From the NCBI RefSeq assembly GCF_963677565.1, contig NZ_OY781981.1, positions 3,154,001 through 3,218,000 of the forward strand: a DNA stretch of 64,000 nt. The letters run 5' to 3'. Positions 51,949 through 60,140 of this stretch are shown piece after piece. Under the pieces are notes generated by a model that was not told the origin of the DNA, did no database searches, and saw only the letters and a program-made list of their open reading frames with translations. The translations under genes and the position numbers were made by a program. Source of the stretch: an uncultured Draconibacterium sp. GTDB lineage: Bacteria; Bacteroidota; Bacteroidia; Bacteroidales; Prolixibacteraceae. Numbering within the stretch: the stretch's first letter is position 1; every line of letters begins with the position of its first letter.

Positions 51949-53251
51949 TTTGCAGATATTTTGATTGTAATAGTTGAATTTGGCGGCTTAACAGCCAGGT
52001 AACGACAAAAGTTAATATGACATAAACCGCAGTTATCGTGTAAAAAGTGTACTGTATGCCGGGCATTGGCGTTAACGAATCTTTCGTTTTCATTATGCCA
52101 TAAATAATCCATGGTTGACGACCAACTTCGGTAACAATCCAACCGGCTTCAACAGCAATAAATCCCAATGGAGTGGCAATCGCCAACATACGCAGCCACC
52201 ATTTTTGTACCAGCCAGTGTTTCCATTTGTAGGTTCCGGCAACGAACAGCGCTGCTATCAGCATCAGAAACATCCCAATTCCAACCATCAATTGAAATGA
52301 ATAGTGGGTGATCGGCACAGGTGGCCATTCTTCTTCCGGAAATTCCTCGAGCCCTTTTACTTCGGCATTAAAATCACCATGAGCAAGGAAACTCAAAAAG
52401 CCGGGTAATTTTATGGCGTATTTTACATCACGGTTTTCTACGTCGGGAATACCGCCAATAATAAGTGATGCTTTTTCCTCTGTTTTAAAATGCGACTCGA
52501 AAGCAGCCAGTTTTGCGGGTTGCAGTTTTGCAACGTTTTTAGCAGCCAAATCGCCACTTATAGGTTGAAGAACTGCTGCCACCGATGCAAAAGCCAGCGC
52601 AATGGTTATTGCTTTAGCGTGAATTTCCAGTTTGTTTTTCATGAACAGAATGGCATGAACACCGGCCACCGCAAAGCCTGTTGCCGAAAAAGCCGCAATA
52701 GTCATGTGGTGAGCCTGCGAAAACCAGGCTTTATTGAACATCGCTTTCACCGGATCGATGTTAAACGCTTGTCCGTCTATCCAATCGAAACCCGAAGGTG
52801 CGTTCATCCATGCATTGGCCGAAACCACAAAAATACCCGAAAGAACACCGGCAATTCCAACTACCATTCCGGTATACAAGTGTACCCATTTATTCAGGCG
52901 TTTCCATCCGTAAAGAAATAATCCCAGGGCGATGGCTTCCACGAAGAAAGCCGTTCCTTCCCACGAAAAGGGCATCCCGAAAATTGGTCCGGCATGCTGC
53001 ATAAATGTGGGCCACAACATACCCAGCTCAAACGATAATACAGTACCGGAAACGGCACCAACTGCAAAAAATATTGCTACACCTTTGGCCCATGCTTTTG
53101 CGAGATCGAGGTAAACCGGATTTTTTGTTCGCAACCATTTTAATTCGGCAACAAACATAAACCAGGGCATTACCATACCAATACACGCAAATACAATATG
53201 AAATCCTAACGAAACGGCCATTTGCATTCTGGCGGCCATAAATTCATCCAT
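51941..53251 (-). CDS. cydA: Cytochrome bd ubiquinol oxidase subunit I
   Basis: 436 residues and about nine membrane segments. The heme-ligand histidine lies in SLGFHIVFACIGMVMPW near residue 18. WEGTAFFVEAIALGLFLYGW and EVGRQPWIIYGIMKTKDSLT are typical of the family. The protein is shorter than E. coli CydA (522), mainly because the Q-loop insert is reduced, as in cyanide-insensitive oxidase-like members. It contains hemes b and d and oxidises quinol. Confidence 0.93.
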   Translation of the reverse strand: MDEFMAARMQMAVSLGFHIVFACIGMVMPWFMFVAELKWLRTKNPVYLDLAKAWAKGVAIFFAVGAVSGTVLSFELGMLWPTFMQHAGPIFGMPFSWEGTAFFVEAIALGLFLYGWKRLNKWVHLYTGMVVGIAGVLSGIFVVSANAWMNAPSGFDWIDGQAFNIDPVKAMFNKAWFSQAHHMTIAAFSATGFAVAGVHAILFMKNKLEIHAKAITIALAFASVAAVLQPISGDLAAKNVAKLQPAKLAAFESHFKTEEKASLIIGGIPDVENRDVKYAIKLPGFLSFLAHGDFNAEVKGLEEFPEEEWPPVPITHYSFQLMVGIGMFLMLIAALFVAGTYKWKHWLVQKWWLRMLAIATPLGFIAVEAGWIVTEVGRQPWIIYGIMKTKDSLTPMPGIQYTFYTITAVYVILTFVVTWLLSRQIQLLQSKYLQNG

Positions 53252-53497
53252 GTTATCCTATTTTTCTGTTTTCATTGTTTGTATTCCTAACAACAATTAG
53301 CTCATGTAGTTTTGGTTTTAATTGAGAACCTTTTCATTCTATATAAGCAACTCTTCTCAAAATATTGATTGATTGGAATATAGAATAAAATCATGTAGCT
53401 ATTATTGTGCTAATTTAGAAAATATAAATAAGCATTAACAGGGGGTGTGAGATATTTTAATAAACTAAAGTTTAAAAAGAGTACGATTTGAAAGACA

Positions 53498-53992
53498 CTA
53501 TTTGAACATTCGGGGAACAAGATGAAAGGCCAGTTTACCACTTCGCGCTTCCACTTCTTCCCAGTTTTCTACATCGAAGTTTATTCCAACGGTTGATGAA
53601 GTGGGCATGTCGCTGTAAAACTCTTCAAGTAAATTGCACACGTAATAGTAAAATCCCGGATTGTGGCCAAAGAAAAATACTCTTTTGTCATCGGGGGGCA
53701 GTGCCTGAATTAATCCGAGGAAATCGTTGGTAGTAAGACCATCGTAAATATCTTCAACGGTTACAATATCTTGTCGTTTGAAGTCAAGGTTCTCAGCAAA
53801 AATCATTGCCGTTTTAAAAGCACGTTTGGCGGGGCTTGAAATGATTTTATCAGGAATAATGCTACGCTTTTTCAATTCTTCACTAATAAGTTTGGCATCG
53901 TTTTTACCACGTTCACGCAGATCGCGTGTAAAATCATCTTCGTACCCGTAAGGTACGGCTTTGCCATGTCGTACGATTACTACCTGTTTCAT
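53498..53992 (-). CDS. SixA-type histidine phosphatase
   Basis: 164 residues. The phosphoglycerate-mutase-like motif VRHGKAVPYG has R8-H9-G10 with the catalytic histidine, SSPAKRAFKTA near 56 has the second arginine, and GHNPGFYYYV near 115 the second histidine. It fits the SixA group, which removes phosphate from phosphohistidine in relay proteins. No adjacent phosphorelay gene is seen. Confidence 0.88.
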   Translation of the reverse strand: MKQVVIVRHGKAVPYGYEDDFTRDLRERGKNDAKLISEELKKRSIIPDKIISSPAKRAFKTAMIFAENLDFKRQDIVTVEDIYDGLTTNDFLGLIQALPPDDKRVFFFGHNPGFYYYVCNLLEEFYSDMPTSSTVGINFDVENWEEVEARSGKLAFHLVPRMFK

Positions 53993-54047
53993 ATATATTG
54001 ATTATAGACCGGTACCGAAATGACCGGCAACGGCCTGGTTAGCCTCT

Positions 54048-54326
54048 TTATTCCGGTTCGTAAATGTCAATGGTGACTTCTGCCAATTCACCTATTTTAG
54101 GAACGGTACTCGTAAAATGTGGGGTGCTGTTATGGAAATCAATAGCTGCCTGGTCCTTCCACTTTTCAATCAGGCAAAATGTTAACGGATCGTCTACTTT
54201 TTTATGCAAAACATATTCAATGTTTCCATCCTCGGCACGCGATGCTTCTCCCAATCCATCAACGAGTCTCTTAAATGTTGATTCCTGTCCTTTTTGTACT
54301 ATAAATTTGGCTACAATTGTAATCAT
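54048..54326 (-). CDS. Antibiotic-biosynthesis-monooxygenase (ABM) fold protein
   Basis: 92 residues, beginning MITIVAKFIVQKGQESTFKR, with a ferredoxin-like alpha+beta fold typical of ABM/YgiN proteins, ending with SHF-like HFTSTVPKIGELAEVTIDIY. It acts as a dimer; many members are quinol monooxygenases or have no known substrate. Transcribed alone, 55 bases after sixA is out of frame but co-oriented. Confidence 0.83.
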   Translation of the reverse strand: MITIVAKFIVQKGQESTFKRLVDGLGEASRAEDGNIEYVLHKKVDDPLTFCLIEKWKDQAAIDFHNSTPHFTSTVPKIGELAEVTIDIYEPE

Positions 54327-54466
54327 TGTTTCAGTTCTTAACAGTTGTTGTGATTAAAACTTCCCGGCTCAAACAGAATTCCAAAAAGTAATTTCGGTTT
54401 TTAATTAAGCAGTAGAAGCTGTCTAAAACAAATTTAACTTAATTTGTAGCAATAAGACAAATTTTA

Positions 54467-54979
54467 ATGAAACGAATTGGACTGTTATCCGACACACATG
54501 GGTTTATCCACGACCGGATTTTTACTTTCTTCGATAAAGTGGATGAAATATGGCATGCCGGTGATATTGGAAATATAGAAACAGCAGATCGTTTGGCTGA
54601 CTTTAAAGCTTTACGCGGTGTTTACGGAAATATCGACGGACAGGATGTTCGTGTGGTTCATCCCATGCATCAGCGTTTTAAATGCGAGGAAGTGGATGTT
54701 TGGATGACGCATATCGGTGGTTATCCCGGGCGATACGAGCGCTACGTAAAGCCCGATATTTACTCCAATTCACCCGATCTGTTTATAAGCGGGCATTCGC
54801 ATATTTTAAAAGTGATTTACGATAAGAAGCTTAACTTTTTACACATGAATCCCGGAGCAGCAGGATACAAAGGTTTTCACAAAGTTTGTACGGCACTGCG
54901 TTTTGTTATTGACGGTGCAAATATTAGGGATTTGGAGATTTGGGAAATACCACGAAACGAAATAATTAGAAGAGAGTAA
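54467..54979 (+). CDS. YfcE/MJ0936-type metallophosphoesterase
   Basis: 170 residues. The two-metal site is formed by D9 and H11 in LLSDTHGF, the aspartate in WHAGDIGN, VYGNIDG, and the histidines in THIGGYPG and SGHSHI. Small members of this group are 2',3'- or 3',5'-cyclic or phosphodiester phosphodiesterases of unknown physiological substrate. It is followed at 27 bases by the interrupted gene at 55006. Confidence 0.9.
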   Translation: MKRIGLLSDTHGFIHDRIFTFFDKVDEIWHAGDIGNIETADRLADFKALRGVYGNIDGQDVRVVHPMHQRFKCEEVDVWMTHIGGYPGRYERYVKPDIYSNSPDLFISGHSHILKVIYDKKLNFLHMNPGAAGYKGFHKVCTALRFVIDGANIRDLEIWEIPRNEIIRRE

Positions 54980-55005
54980 AAAATTGTATTCTTTAAGCCT
55001 AAATA

Positions 55006-55470
55006 ATGAAAATAAGAATTCACCATTTTTTCGATATAATCCGTGATTTTGGAAGTGGAAAAGAAATAACTCCACATCCACACGGACACTCTTATCACCG
55101 GATTGCAAAGCTTATTGATAACGATGCTACTATTGAGATGGAGTTGCTTATTGCATCTGATGCTATTTGTGAGGGGTGTTCACATTTGGTAAATGGAATT
55201 TGTGACGATATAATTACACATCGAACAGACTTCTCGGGGAAGGAGGATTTTAATAACCACCTGGACGTAAGAATAATGGAAGTTTGCGGGTTAAAAGCAA
55301 ATTAGAAATATTCACCGGTGTTGCTGTGCAAATTAGCTGGAAGATACCTGCAAGAAATTGAATTTATTTATGAAGGGAATGATTTGCAACATACTGCTGT
55401 AAGGAAAAAGAACGTGGAAAATGGTTTAAGGTTTTACGCAGAAAAACACGATTTTAAACTAAAATTTTAA
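55006..55470 (+). pseudogene. DUF1284-like cysteine protein interrupted by an in-frame TAG
   Basis: The frame opens with MKIRIHHFFDIIRDFGSGKE and has ASDAICEGCSHLVNGICDD with three cysteines, suggesting a metal or Fe-S site of DUF1284 type. It reaches TAG at 55303-55305 (codon 100) and then stays open for 54 further codons in the same frame to TAA at 55468-55470. The second part (FIYEGNDLQHTAVRKKNVEN and GLRFYAEKHDF) has protein-like composition and completes the fold expected for the family. The likely cause is a nonsense mutation. UAG readthrough is possible; no selenocysteine is possible because the stop is not UGA. Its 3' end overlaps the convergent PLD gene by 17 bases. Confidence 0.7.
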
Positions 55471-56128
55471 AGTCAAATAATTCCTTCCAAAGCCTTTCGA
55501 ACTCTTCGTTGTATTGTTTTACAATTTCATATTTTGTAGTAGCCAGCAGGTTTTCCTGGTTGTGTTTTGTGGCAGTGTAAGTCCAGTTAAAACTTCCGGT
55601 AATCGCGATCTGTCCATCAATAATTCCAAATTTATTGTGCATGTGGTAATGCGAATGATCTGTTTTTACGGGAATTCCGGCTTTGGCAAGTTCGGTGATT
55701 TCAGAGCCATTGTCTTCTACCTTTTCATCGTCGGTAATTATACGCACTTTTACTCCCCGTTTGTGGCACGACTTAATTTTTTTTGCTAATTCATTGTCGG
55801 TGATGGTAAATATGCACAAATCGACGGTTTCTGTTGCATGATCGAGAAGTTGCCTGATTTCGTTTTTGATTTCTTTACCCGGACTAAAAAATACCTGATT
55901 AAAGTGGAAAGCATGTTCATTAATCAGCGTAATGCAGGTTTCCAGCCACGAAATAACATTGTTGAGCCCGGATGCTTCCAGTTGTTTGCCTTTTTCAATC
56001 AGCTGGCTTTTTAAGTTTTCTCTGTTTAAACGATTAAGTTTTTTTAATCTGCCGGTAATCGAATTCGGCACCTCCTGCTCATTAAGCGAATCGCAGCGTT
56101 TCACAAAGTAATTAAATAGGTCATGCAT
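55454..56128 (-). CDS. Phospholipase D-family protein with one HKD motif
   Basis: 224 residues. The N-terminal part (about 1-75) is helical and unlike the family. The PLD-like domain (about 80-215) has the catalytic HxK(x)4D motif as H164, K166 and D171 in MHNKFGIIDGQ, followed by ITGSFNWT. A single copy of the motif implies a dimer. Such proteins are nucleases or phosphodiesterases. There is no signal peptide. Confidence 0.87.
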   Translation of the reverse strand: MHDLFNYFVKRCDSLNEQEVPNSITGRLKKLNRLNRENLKSQLIEKGKQLEASGLNNVISWLETCITLINEHAFHFNQVFFSPGKEIKNEIRQLLDHATETVDLCIFTITDNELAKKIKSCHKRGVKVRIITDDEKVEDNGSEITELAKAGIPVKTDHSHYHMHNKFGIIDGQIAITGSFNWTYTATKHNQENLLATTKYEIVKQYNEEFERLWKELFDFKILV

Positions 56129-56226
56129 GGTGTTTGTTTTATTAGATTAATAGTAGATTTAATAAGATCAATAAAAGATATAAAACTGAAACAGTCAATC
56201 TTTAATCAATCTGATTTCAATCTTCA

Positions 56227-57069
56227 TCAATCTGGTTTTAAGAACGAATGTGCTACCCAGTTATTTTTCTCCACAAAGCCGGCATTTTTCATTCCCAGTT
56301 CTTCGGCTTTTGCAACAATATCGGGAATGTCTTCGGTGTAGAAACCGCTCATGATCAGTGTTCCTCCATTGTTCAATACCGAATGATATGCTTCCATGTC
56401 GTTTAGTAAAACATTTTTATGGATATTGGCAAAAATCAAATCGTATTTTTCGTTTCCAAGCAAGCTGGCGTCACCAAGTCTTATTTCAATGTTGCTGATG
56501 TTGTTTAGTTGGGCATTTTCCAGTGTTCCTTCGTACGACCACTTATCGATGTCGATGGCAGTAATCTGTTTTGCCCCTTTCATCGATGCCAGAATGCTGA
56601 GAATTCCAGTACCGCAACCCATATCAAGAATGGTCTTTCCACTCAAATCGTTTTGCAGAATCGATTCGATGATGGTAGCTGTTGTCTCATGATTTCCGGT
56701 TCCGAAAGCCATGTTCGGCTCAATAATAATTTCGTATTTTGCTTCGGGATATTCATTATGAAAAGGTGCACGGATCATACATTCACCGCCAATTACCAAC
56801 GGTTTAAAATAATTCTTTTCCCACTCTTCGTTCCAGTTCTGATCGGCAATAAATTCGGATTCTACGTCGAACGAGAAATCTCCGGAGAAGGCCTCCAGTA
56901 CAGTATTTAAACTTTCTTCTGAATAGTTAGCTGAGGGAATAAAAGCTTCAAAACCTGTTTCTGTTTCCACAAAACTGTCGAAGCCAATTTCTGCCAGCTG
57001 AGCATTTAAAATATCGCGTAACCACTCCTGAAACGGTGTGATTTGTATAGTAACTTTTTGGTAATCCAT
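56227..57069 (-). CDS. prmA: Ribosomal protein L11 methyltransferase
   Basis: 280 residues. The N-terminal substrate-binding domain (about 1-95) is followed by an AdoMet-binding domain with EPNMAFGTGNHETT and ILDMGCGTGILSI. These are diagnostic of PrmA. It methylates lysines and the N-terminus of ribosomal protein L11. The length is normal. It is preceded by the inverted-repeat element at 57110. Confidence 0.95.
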   Translation of the reverse strand: MDYQKVTIQITPFQEWLRDILNAQLAEIGFDSFVETETGFEAFIPSANYSEESLNTVLEAFSGDFSFDVESEFIADQNWNEEWEKNYFKPLVIGGECMIRAPFHNEYPEAKYEIIIEPNMAFGTGNHETTATIIESILQNDLSGKTILDMGCGTGILSILASMKGAKQITAIDIDKWSYEGTLENAQLNNISNIEIRLGDASLLGNEKYDLIFANIHKNVLLNDMEAYHSVLNNGGTLIMSGFYTEDIPDIVAKAEELGMKNAGFVEKNNWVAHSFLKPD

Positions 57070-57109
57070 TTTTTCTAATTTTCTTGTTTCTCAACGTTGT
57101 AAGAATACT

Positions 57110-57252
57110 TAACACCGTCCTTTAGGGCGGTGAAAGGCAAAAGTAAGCATCTCGCAGGATTTTGTAATATTTTGTATTTTAATAATTTACAAAATATTAC
57201 AAAATCCTTGTAATCGGTAAGTCTTTCTTCACCGTCCTAAAGGACGGTGTTA
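57110..57252. repeat. Compound inverted repeat, REP/BIME-like
   Basis: Outer arms 57110-57134 and 57228-57252 are inverted copies matching at 24 of 25 positions, and each arm is itself a palindrome (CACCGTCCTTTAGGGCGGTG and its relative). The centre is a perfect hairpin of 21-base arms, 57156-57176 and 57188-57208, with an 11-base loop. No open frame fits inside. It lies between prmA and the ABC operon, upstream of prmA. Confidence 0.85.
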
Positions 57253-57288
57253 GTGATACTAAGTATTGATAATTTGATTAGGTATAAA

Positions 57289-57319
57289 AAAACGGCCACT
57301 CAAAATTGAATGGCCGTTT
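57289..57319 (-). terminator. Terminator of the ABC/TonB operon
   Basis: Read on the minus strand: AAACGGCCA, a loop, TGGCCGTTT, then a T-run. It lies 18 bases after the stop codon of the DUF4857 gene and closes the leftward operon. Confidence 0.88.
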
Positions 57320-57336
57320 CACTGTCCCTTTTTCCG

Positions 57337-58572
57337 TCACTTAAAAAATTTGTTCGGGAAAAAGTTTACGGCTATAAAGCCGAAAATTCCTGTTATACTA
57401 ATTATTGCAAGATCTGCAATTTGATTTTTTATATTTTCTTTTCGTTTTTTAATGACAATAAAATGAATTACAATCAAAACTAAACTAACGATTAGCCACA
57501 AGAATGATGAATGAAATGCACCAAAAAAACGGATGTACGAAGATTTGCTGTCGGTAAGTTTTAGCTCGAACGGAAAGATTAAATGTGCTATTTTCCCTTC
57601 AACTCGTTCGTCGCGTATTAACCACGTTTCTTTATACTCATCAACAAATTGAAAGTCTTTATCCAATATGGTTGATGAAACAAAACCATTGCCATAGCTT
57701 GTTATGTTGTAATTAAACAGATCACCAAAAATCCGTACTTCATTTAATTCCGGATGAATATCTTTTACCCCGAGCTTTTGTAATATATAGTCGTATTGTG
57801 TTAATACATATACATCGTGGTCAGTCGAGAACAAGTAAGCATAATAAAGTTTGTCACTAAAATCAACGCAGGCAATATGTTTGAACTTCAGTCCTTCCGG
57901 TAATTCAACTTTGCGTACAAATGGCTTACCTTTTATCATCTTTATATGAAAAAGTTGATCGGCACTATCAATAACAAGATAGCCTTCGTCGCATGATTTA
58001 CGGGTTGTTGGCAGTCCGTTTATTGATGTAGCGGGAAATTTAAAGCCCCGGTTATAAAGTACCGCAGAAAACATCCGGCTCTTTTCTTCCAATATCTGAT
58101 TTGTAGCGGCATCAAGAAATTCCATGCGCCAGGTAATGCGGAAAAAGTCTTCAGGCATTTCCAGGTTTGCTCTTCCTGATTGTGATTCAAAAAGTGGATA
58201 CAACGAAGGAAGTGGTGTATCAATATCTTTTGGCCGCACCCGTAGAAAAGACCTGTTTCTGCTGATTTCGTGTAAATCCATCTCAACACCGTTTATCGAA
58301 TCGGGCATTGTCCGGTTTAAGGTAAGCTGGCGACTGTAATTCAACGGGAGTTTTAATTCGAATTCATCACGCGTAAACTCGTCACCATTTGAATTTGTTT
58401 TAATTCCGCCATCTGCCGGCCGAATCATAAAGAAATCATTATCCACACAACTGTAAAAAACACTGGGTGCTTTTATTGGTTTTTCAAACGAAATCCAATA
58501 CAAACGGGGTAGGGCAATAGCCAGACTAAAAATGGCTATAACTACTAATATATATCTGCTAAATTTTACCAT
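57337..58572 (-). CDS. DUF4857 membrane protein, last gene of the TonB/ABC operon
   Basis: 411 residues. One membrane helix (about 7-25) at the N-terminus, a large extracytoplasmic domain (about 30-345) with a propeller-like pattern of repeated beta strands, and two C-terminal helices (about 345-367 and 385-405). Domain content fits DUF4857, known only as a neighbour of ABC transporters. It starts 1 base after the permease gene (stop at 58574) and should act together with it, possibly as its extracytoplasmic partner. Confidence 0.75.
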   Translation of the reverse strand: MVKFSRYILVVIAIFSLAIALPRLYWISFEKPIKAPSVFYSCVDNDFFMIRPADGGIKTNSNGDEFTRDEFELKLPLNYSRQLTLNRTMPDSINGVEMDLHEISRNRSFLRVRPKDIDTPLPSLYPLFESQSGRANLEMPEDFFRITWRMEFLDAATNQILEEKSRMFSAVLYNRGFKFPATSINGLPTTRKSCDEGYLVIDSADQLFHIKMIKGKPFVRKVELPEGLKFKHIACVDFSDKLYYAYLFSTDHDVYVLTQYDYILQKLGVKDIHPELNEVRIFGDLFNYNITSYGNGFVSSTILDKDFQFVDEYKETWLIRDERVEGKIAHLIFPFELKLTDSKSSYIRFFGAFHSSFLWLIVSLVLIVIHFIVIKKRKENIKNQIADLAIISITGIFGFIAVNFFPNKFFK

Positions 58573-58573
58573 T

Positions 58574-59242
58574 TTACATTTCTCCTTTTCTAAATCGGTA
58601 ACCTGAAAACAACAATGAAAAACTACTTAACAATACCAGAATCGCCATGTAGGGATTTACGGGTGTGAAACCTGCGGTTAAAGCACTTTGTAATAATAAT
58701 GGAATAAAAAGTACTGCAATTACCAGGTAGAAAATCCGGTATTTCCAAACGGGTTCAAGTACAATTAATGCCGTGAGGTTGTAACAGGCAAATCCGGCCA
58801 AAAACCAAGGAATTACCGATGATAGTGCAGGGGCAATAATATCCTGAGGGAGATAGATTAAACTAAATCCACCGAATAATAAAAACTGAAGTAAATAACT
58901 TAGTAAAAGCGTTCCGGCTCCAAAAAGCCACATTGTAAGCAATGCTTTATTTTCGTTAACCGGCAAGTGAAATGTAAGCTTTATTCTTTTGCTTACAGTT
59001 TCGGGAAAATATTGTGCTATAGCAACAGCAAGCGCTCCGATAGCGGGCAGAAACTTTAGCAAACTAAAATATTGTCCTCCCATAAAAAGAAGAAAATACC
59101 AGTATCCGTTTGGCGAACTAAAAGTGATGTCGTGTTGAACACGAATAAAAATATAGACTACTGACAATAAGCCGATTGCCGCGTATATGAGTAAAAACCA
59201 CCTGATTTTTAACCATTCTTTATATATCATTCCTTTCCACAT
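58574..59242 (-). CDS. ABC-2-type transporter permease
   Basis: 222 residues and six membrane segments, beginning MWKGMIYKEWLKIRWFLL, which is typical of ABC-2 permeases. It forms the membrane part of the exporter with the ATPase encoded next to it (4-base gap). It shares the operon with an outer-membrane receptor and a barrel protein. Export of a substrate or membrane remodelling is more likely than import because ABC-2 systems are exporters. Confidence 0.82.
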   Translation of the reverse strand: MWKGMIYKEWLKIRWFLLIYAAIGLLSVVYIFIRVQHDITFSSPNGYWYFLLFMGGQYFSLLKFLPAIGALAVAIAQYFPETVSKRIKLTFHLPVNENKALLTMWLFGAGTLLLSYLLQFLLFGGFSLIYLPQDIIAPALSSVIPWFLAGFACYNLTALIVLEPVWKYRIFYLVIAVLFIPLLLQSALTAGFTPVNPYMAILVLLSSFSLLFSGYRFRKGEM

Positions 59243-59246
59243 AAGC

Positions 59247-60137
59247 TTAATATTTTCCAGTTAAACCAATAAACGCATCTTCCAGTCCCATTTCTACTTT
59301 CTGAAAATTCTTGTAAGCAATACCGTTGTTTTTCAAAAAGTCAAGCACCATTTTCTCCGACTCGTAGGTGTAAATCTCTACTTTGTTGTTTACTTTCTCG
59401 AAGTTGGCTACGAAGTCCTCGTTCGACAGGTCGATTGATGGATTTTCCACTTCGAGGTAGAACTGTTTGAATTCGCGCATAAACTCATTTACATCGCGTT
59501 GAGCCAACACTCGGTTGTAATCCATAATCAGCACATCGTCAATCAGCCGTTCCATGTCCTGAATGATATGAGAAGTTGTGAAGATTGTTTTGTTTTTTGA
59601 TTTGGCATATTCTCGCAGGTAATCAATAAACAGTCGACGATATCCCGGATCGAGCCCCATCGAAAAATCGTCGAGAATAAGCAGGTCGGGATCTTGTGCC
59701 AGAATTAATCCTAACGCAACCTGTGAACGCTGACCACACGACATGGTGGAGATTTTTTGGGTGGGCGTAACTTTTAACTTCGACATCAGTTGCCAGTATG
59801 GTTCGTTATCCCATTTGTCGTAAAATTTCGAGTAAAATTTTTCTATCTGGTGAATGTTCATAAATGCATACTGAACATGTCCTTCAATCAGAAATCCTAT
59901 TCTGGCTTTGTTCTCCGGTGTAAGGTGTTGCGTATTTTCTCCATAAATAAGACACTCGCCGCTGCGGGGTTGCAGAAAACCATTTAATATGTTAATGGTG
60001 GTTGTTTTTCCTGCACCATTTTTCCCCAAAAGTCCCAGTATACTACCTTCCCGAACCTTTATGTTCAGGTTCTCGTAAACCAGTTTTTTCCCGTAGTAAT
60101 GGGTGAGGTTGTTACATTCAATTGCGTATTCGCTCAT
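59247..60137 (-). CDS. ABC transporter ATP-binding protein
   Basis: 296 residues. Walker A LGKNGAGKTT is at about residues 37-46. The signature is MSCGQRS (about 135), where the usual first residues LSGGQ have a serine-cysteine change. Walker B is LLILDD, followed by the H-loop TTSHI. The C-terminal 80 residues form a regulatory extension. It energises the ABC-2 permease next to it. The gene starts 3 bases after the DUF6850 stop. Confidence 0.93.
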   Translation of the reverse strand: MSEYAIECNNLTHYYGKKLVYENLNIKVREGSILGLLGKNGAGKTTTINILNGFLQPRSGECLIYGENTQHLTPENKARIGFLIEGHVQYAFMNIHQIEKFYSKFYDKWDNEPYWQLMSKLKVTPTQKISTMSCGQRSQVALGLILAQDPDLLILDDFSMGLDPGYRRLFIDYLREYAKSKNKTIFTTSHIIQDMERLIDDVLIMDYNRVLAQRDVNEFMREFKQFYLEVENPSIDLSNEDFVANFEKVNNKVEIYTYESEKMVLDFLKNNGIAYKNFQKVEMGLEDAFIGLTGKY

Positions 60138-60140
60138 AAT

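Noticed and set aside
50944..53251. Idea that cydA is truncated because of its short length
   Set aside because: Both ends and all helix motifs are present; only the Q-loop region is short, as in known short-loop bd oxidases.
55303..55305. Selenocysteine insertion at the in-frame stop
   Set aside because: Selenocysteine uses UGA, and this stop is UAG. Pyrrolysine was also considered, but nothing else here points to it.
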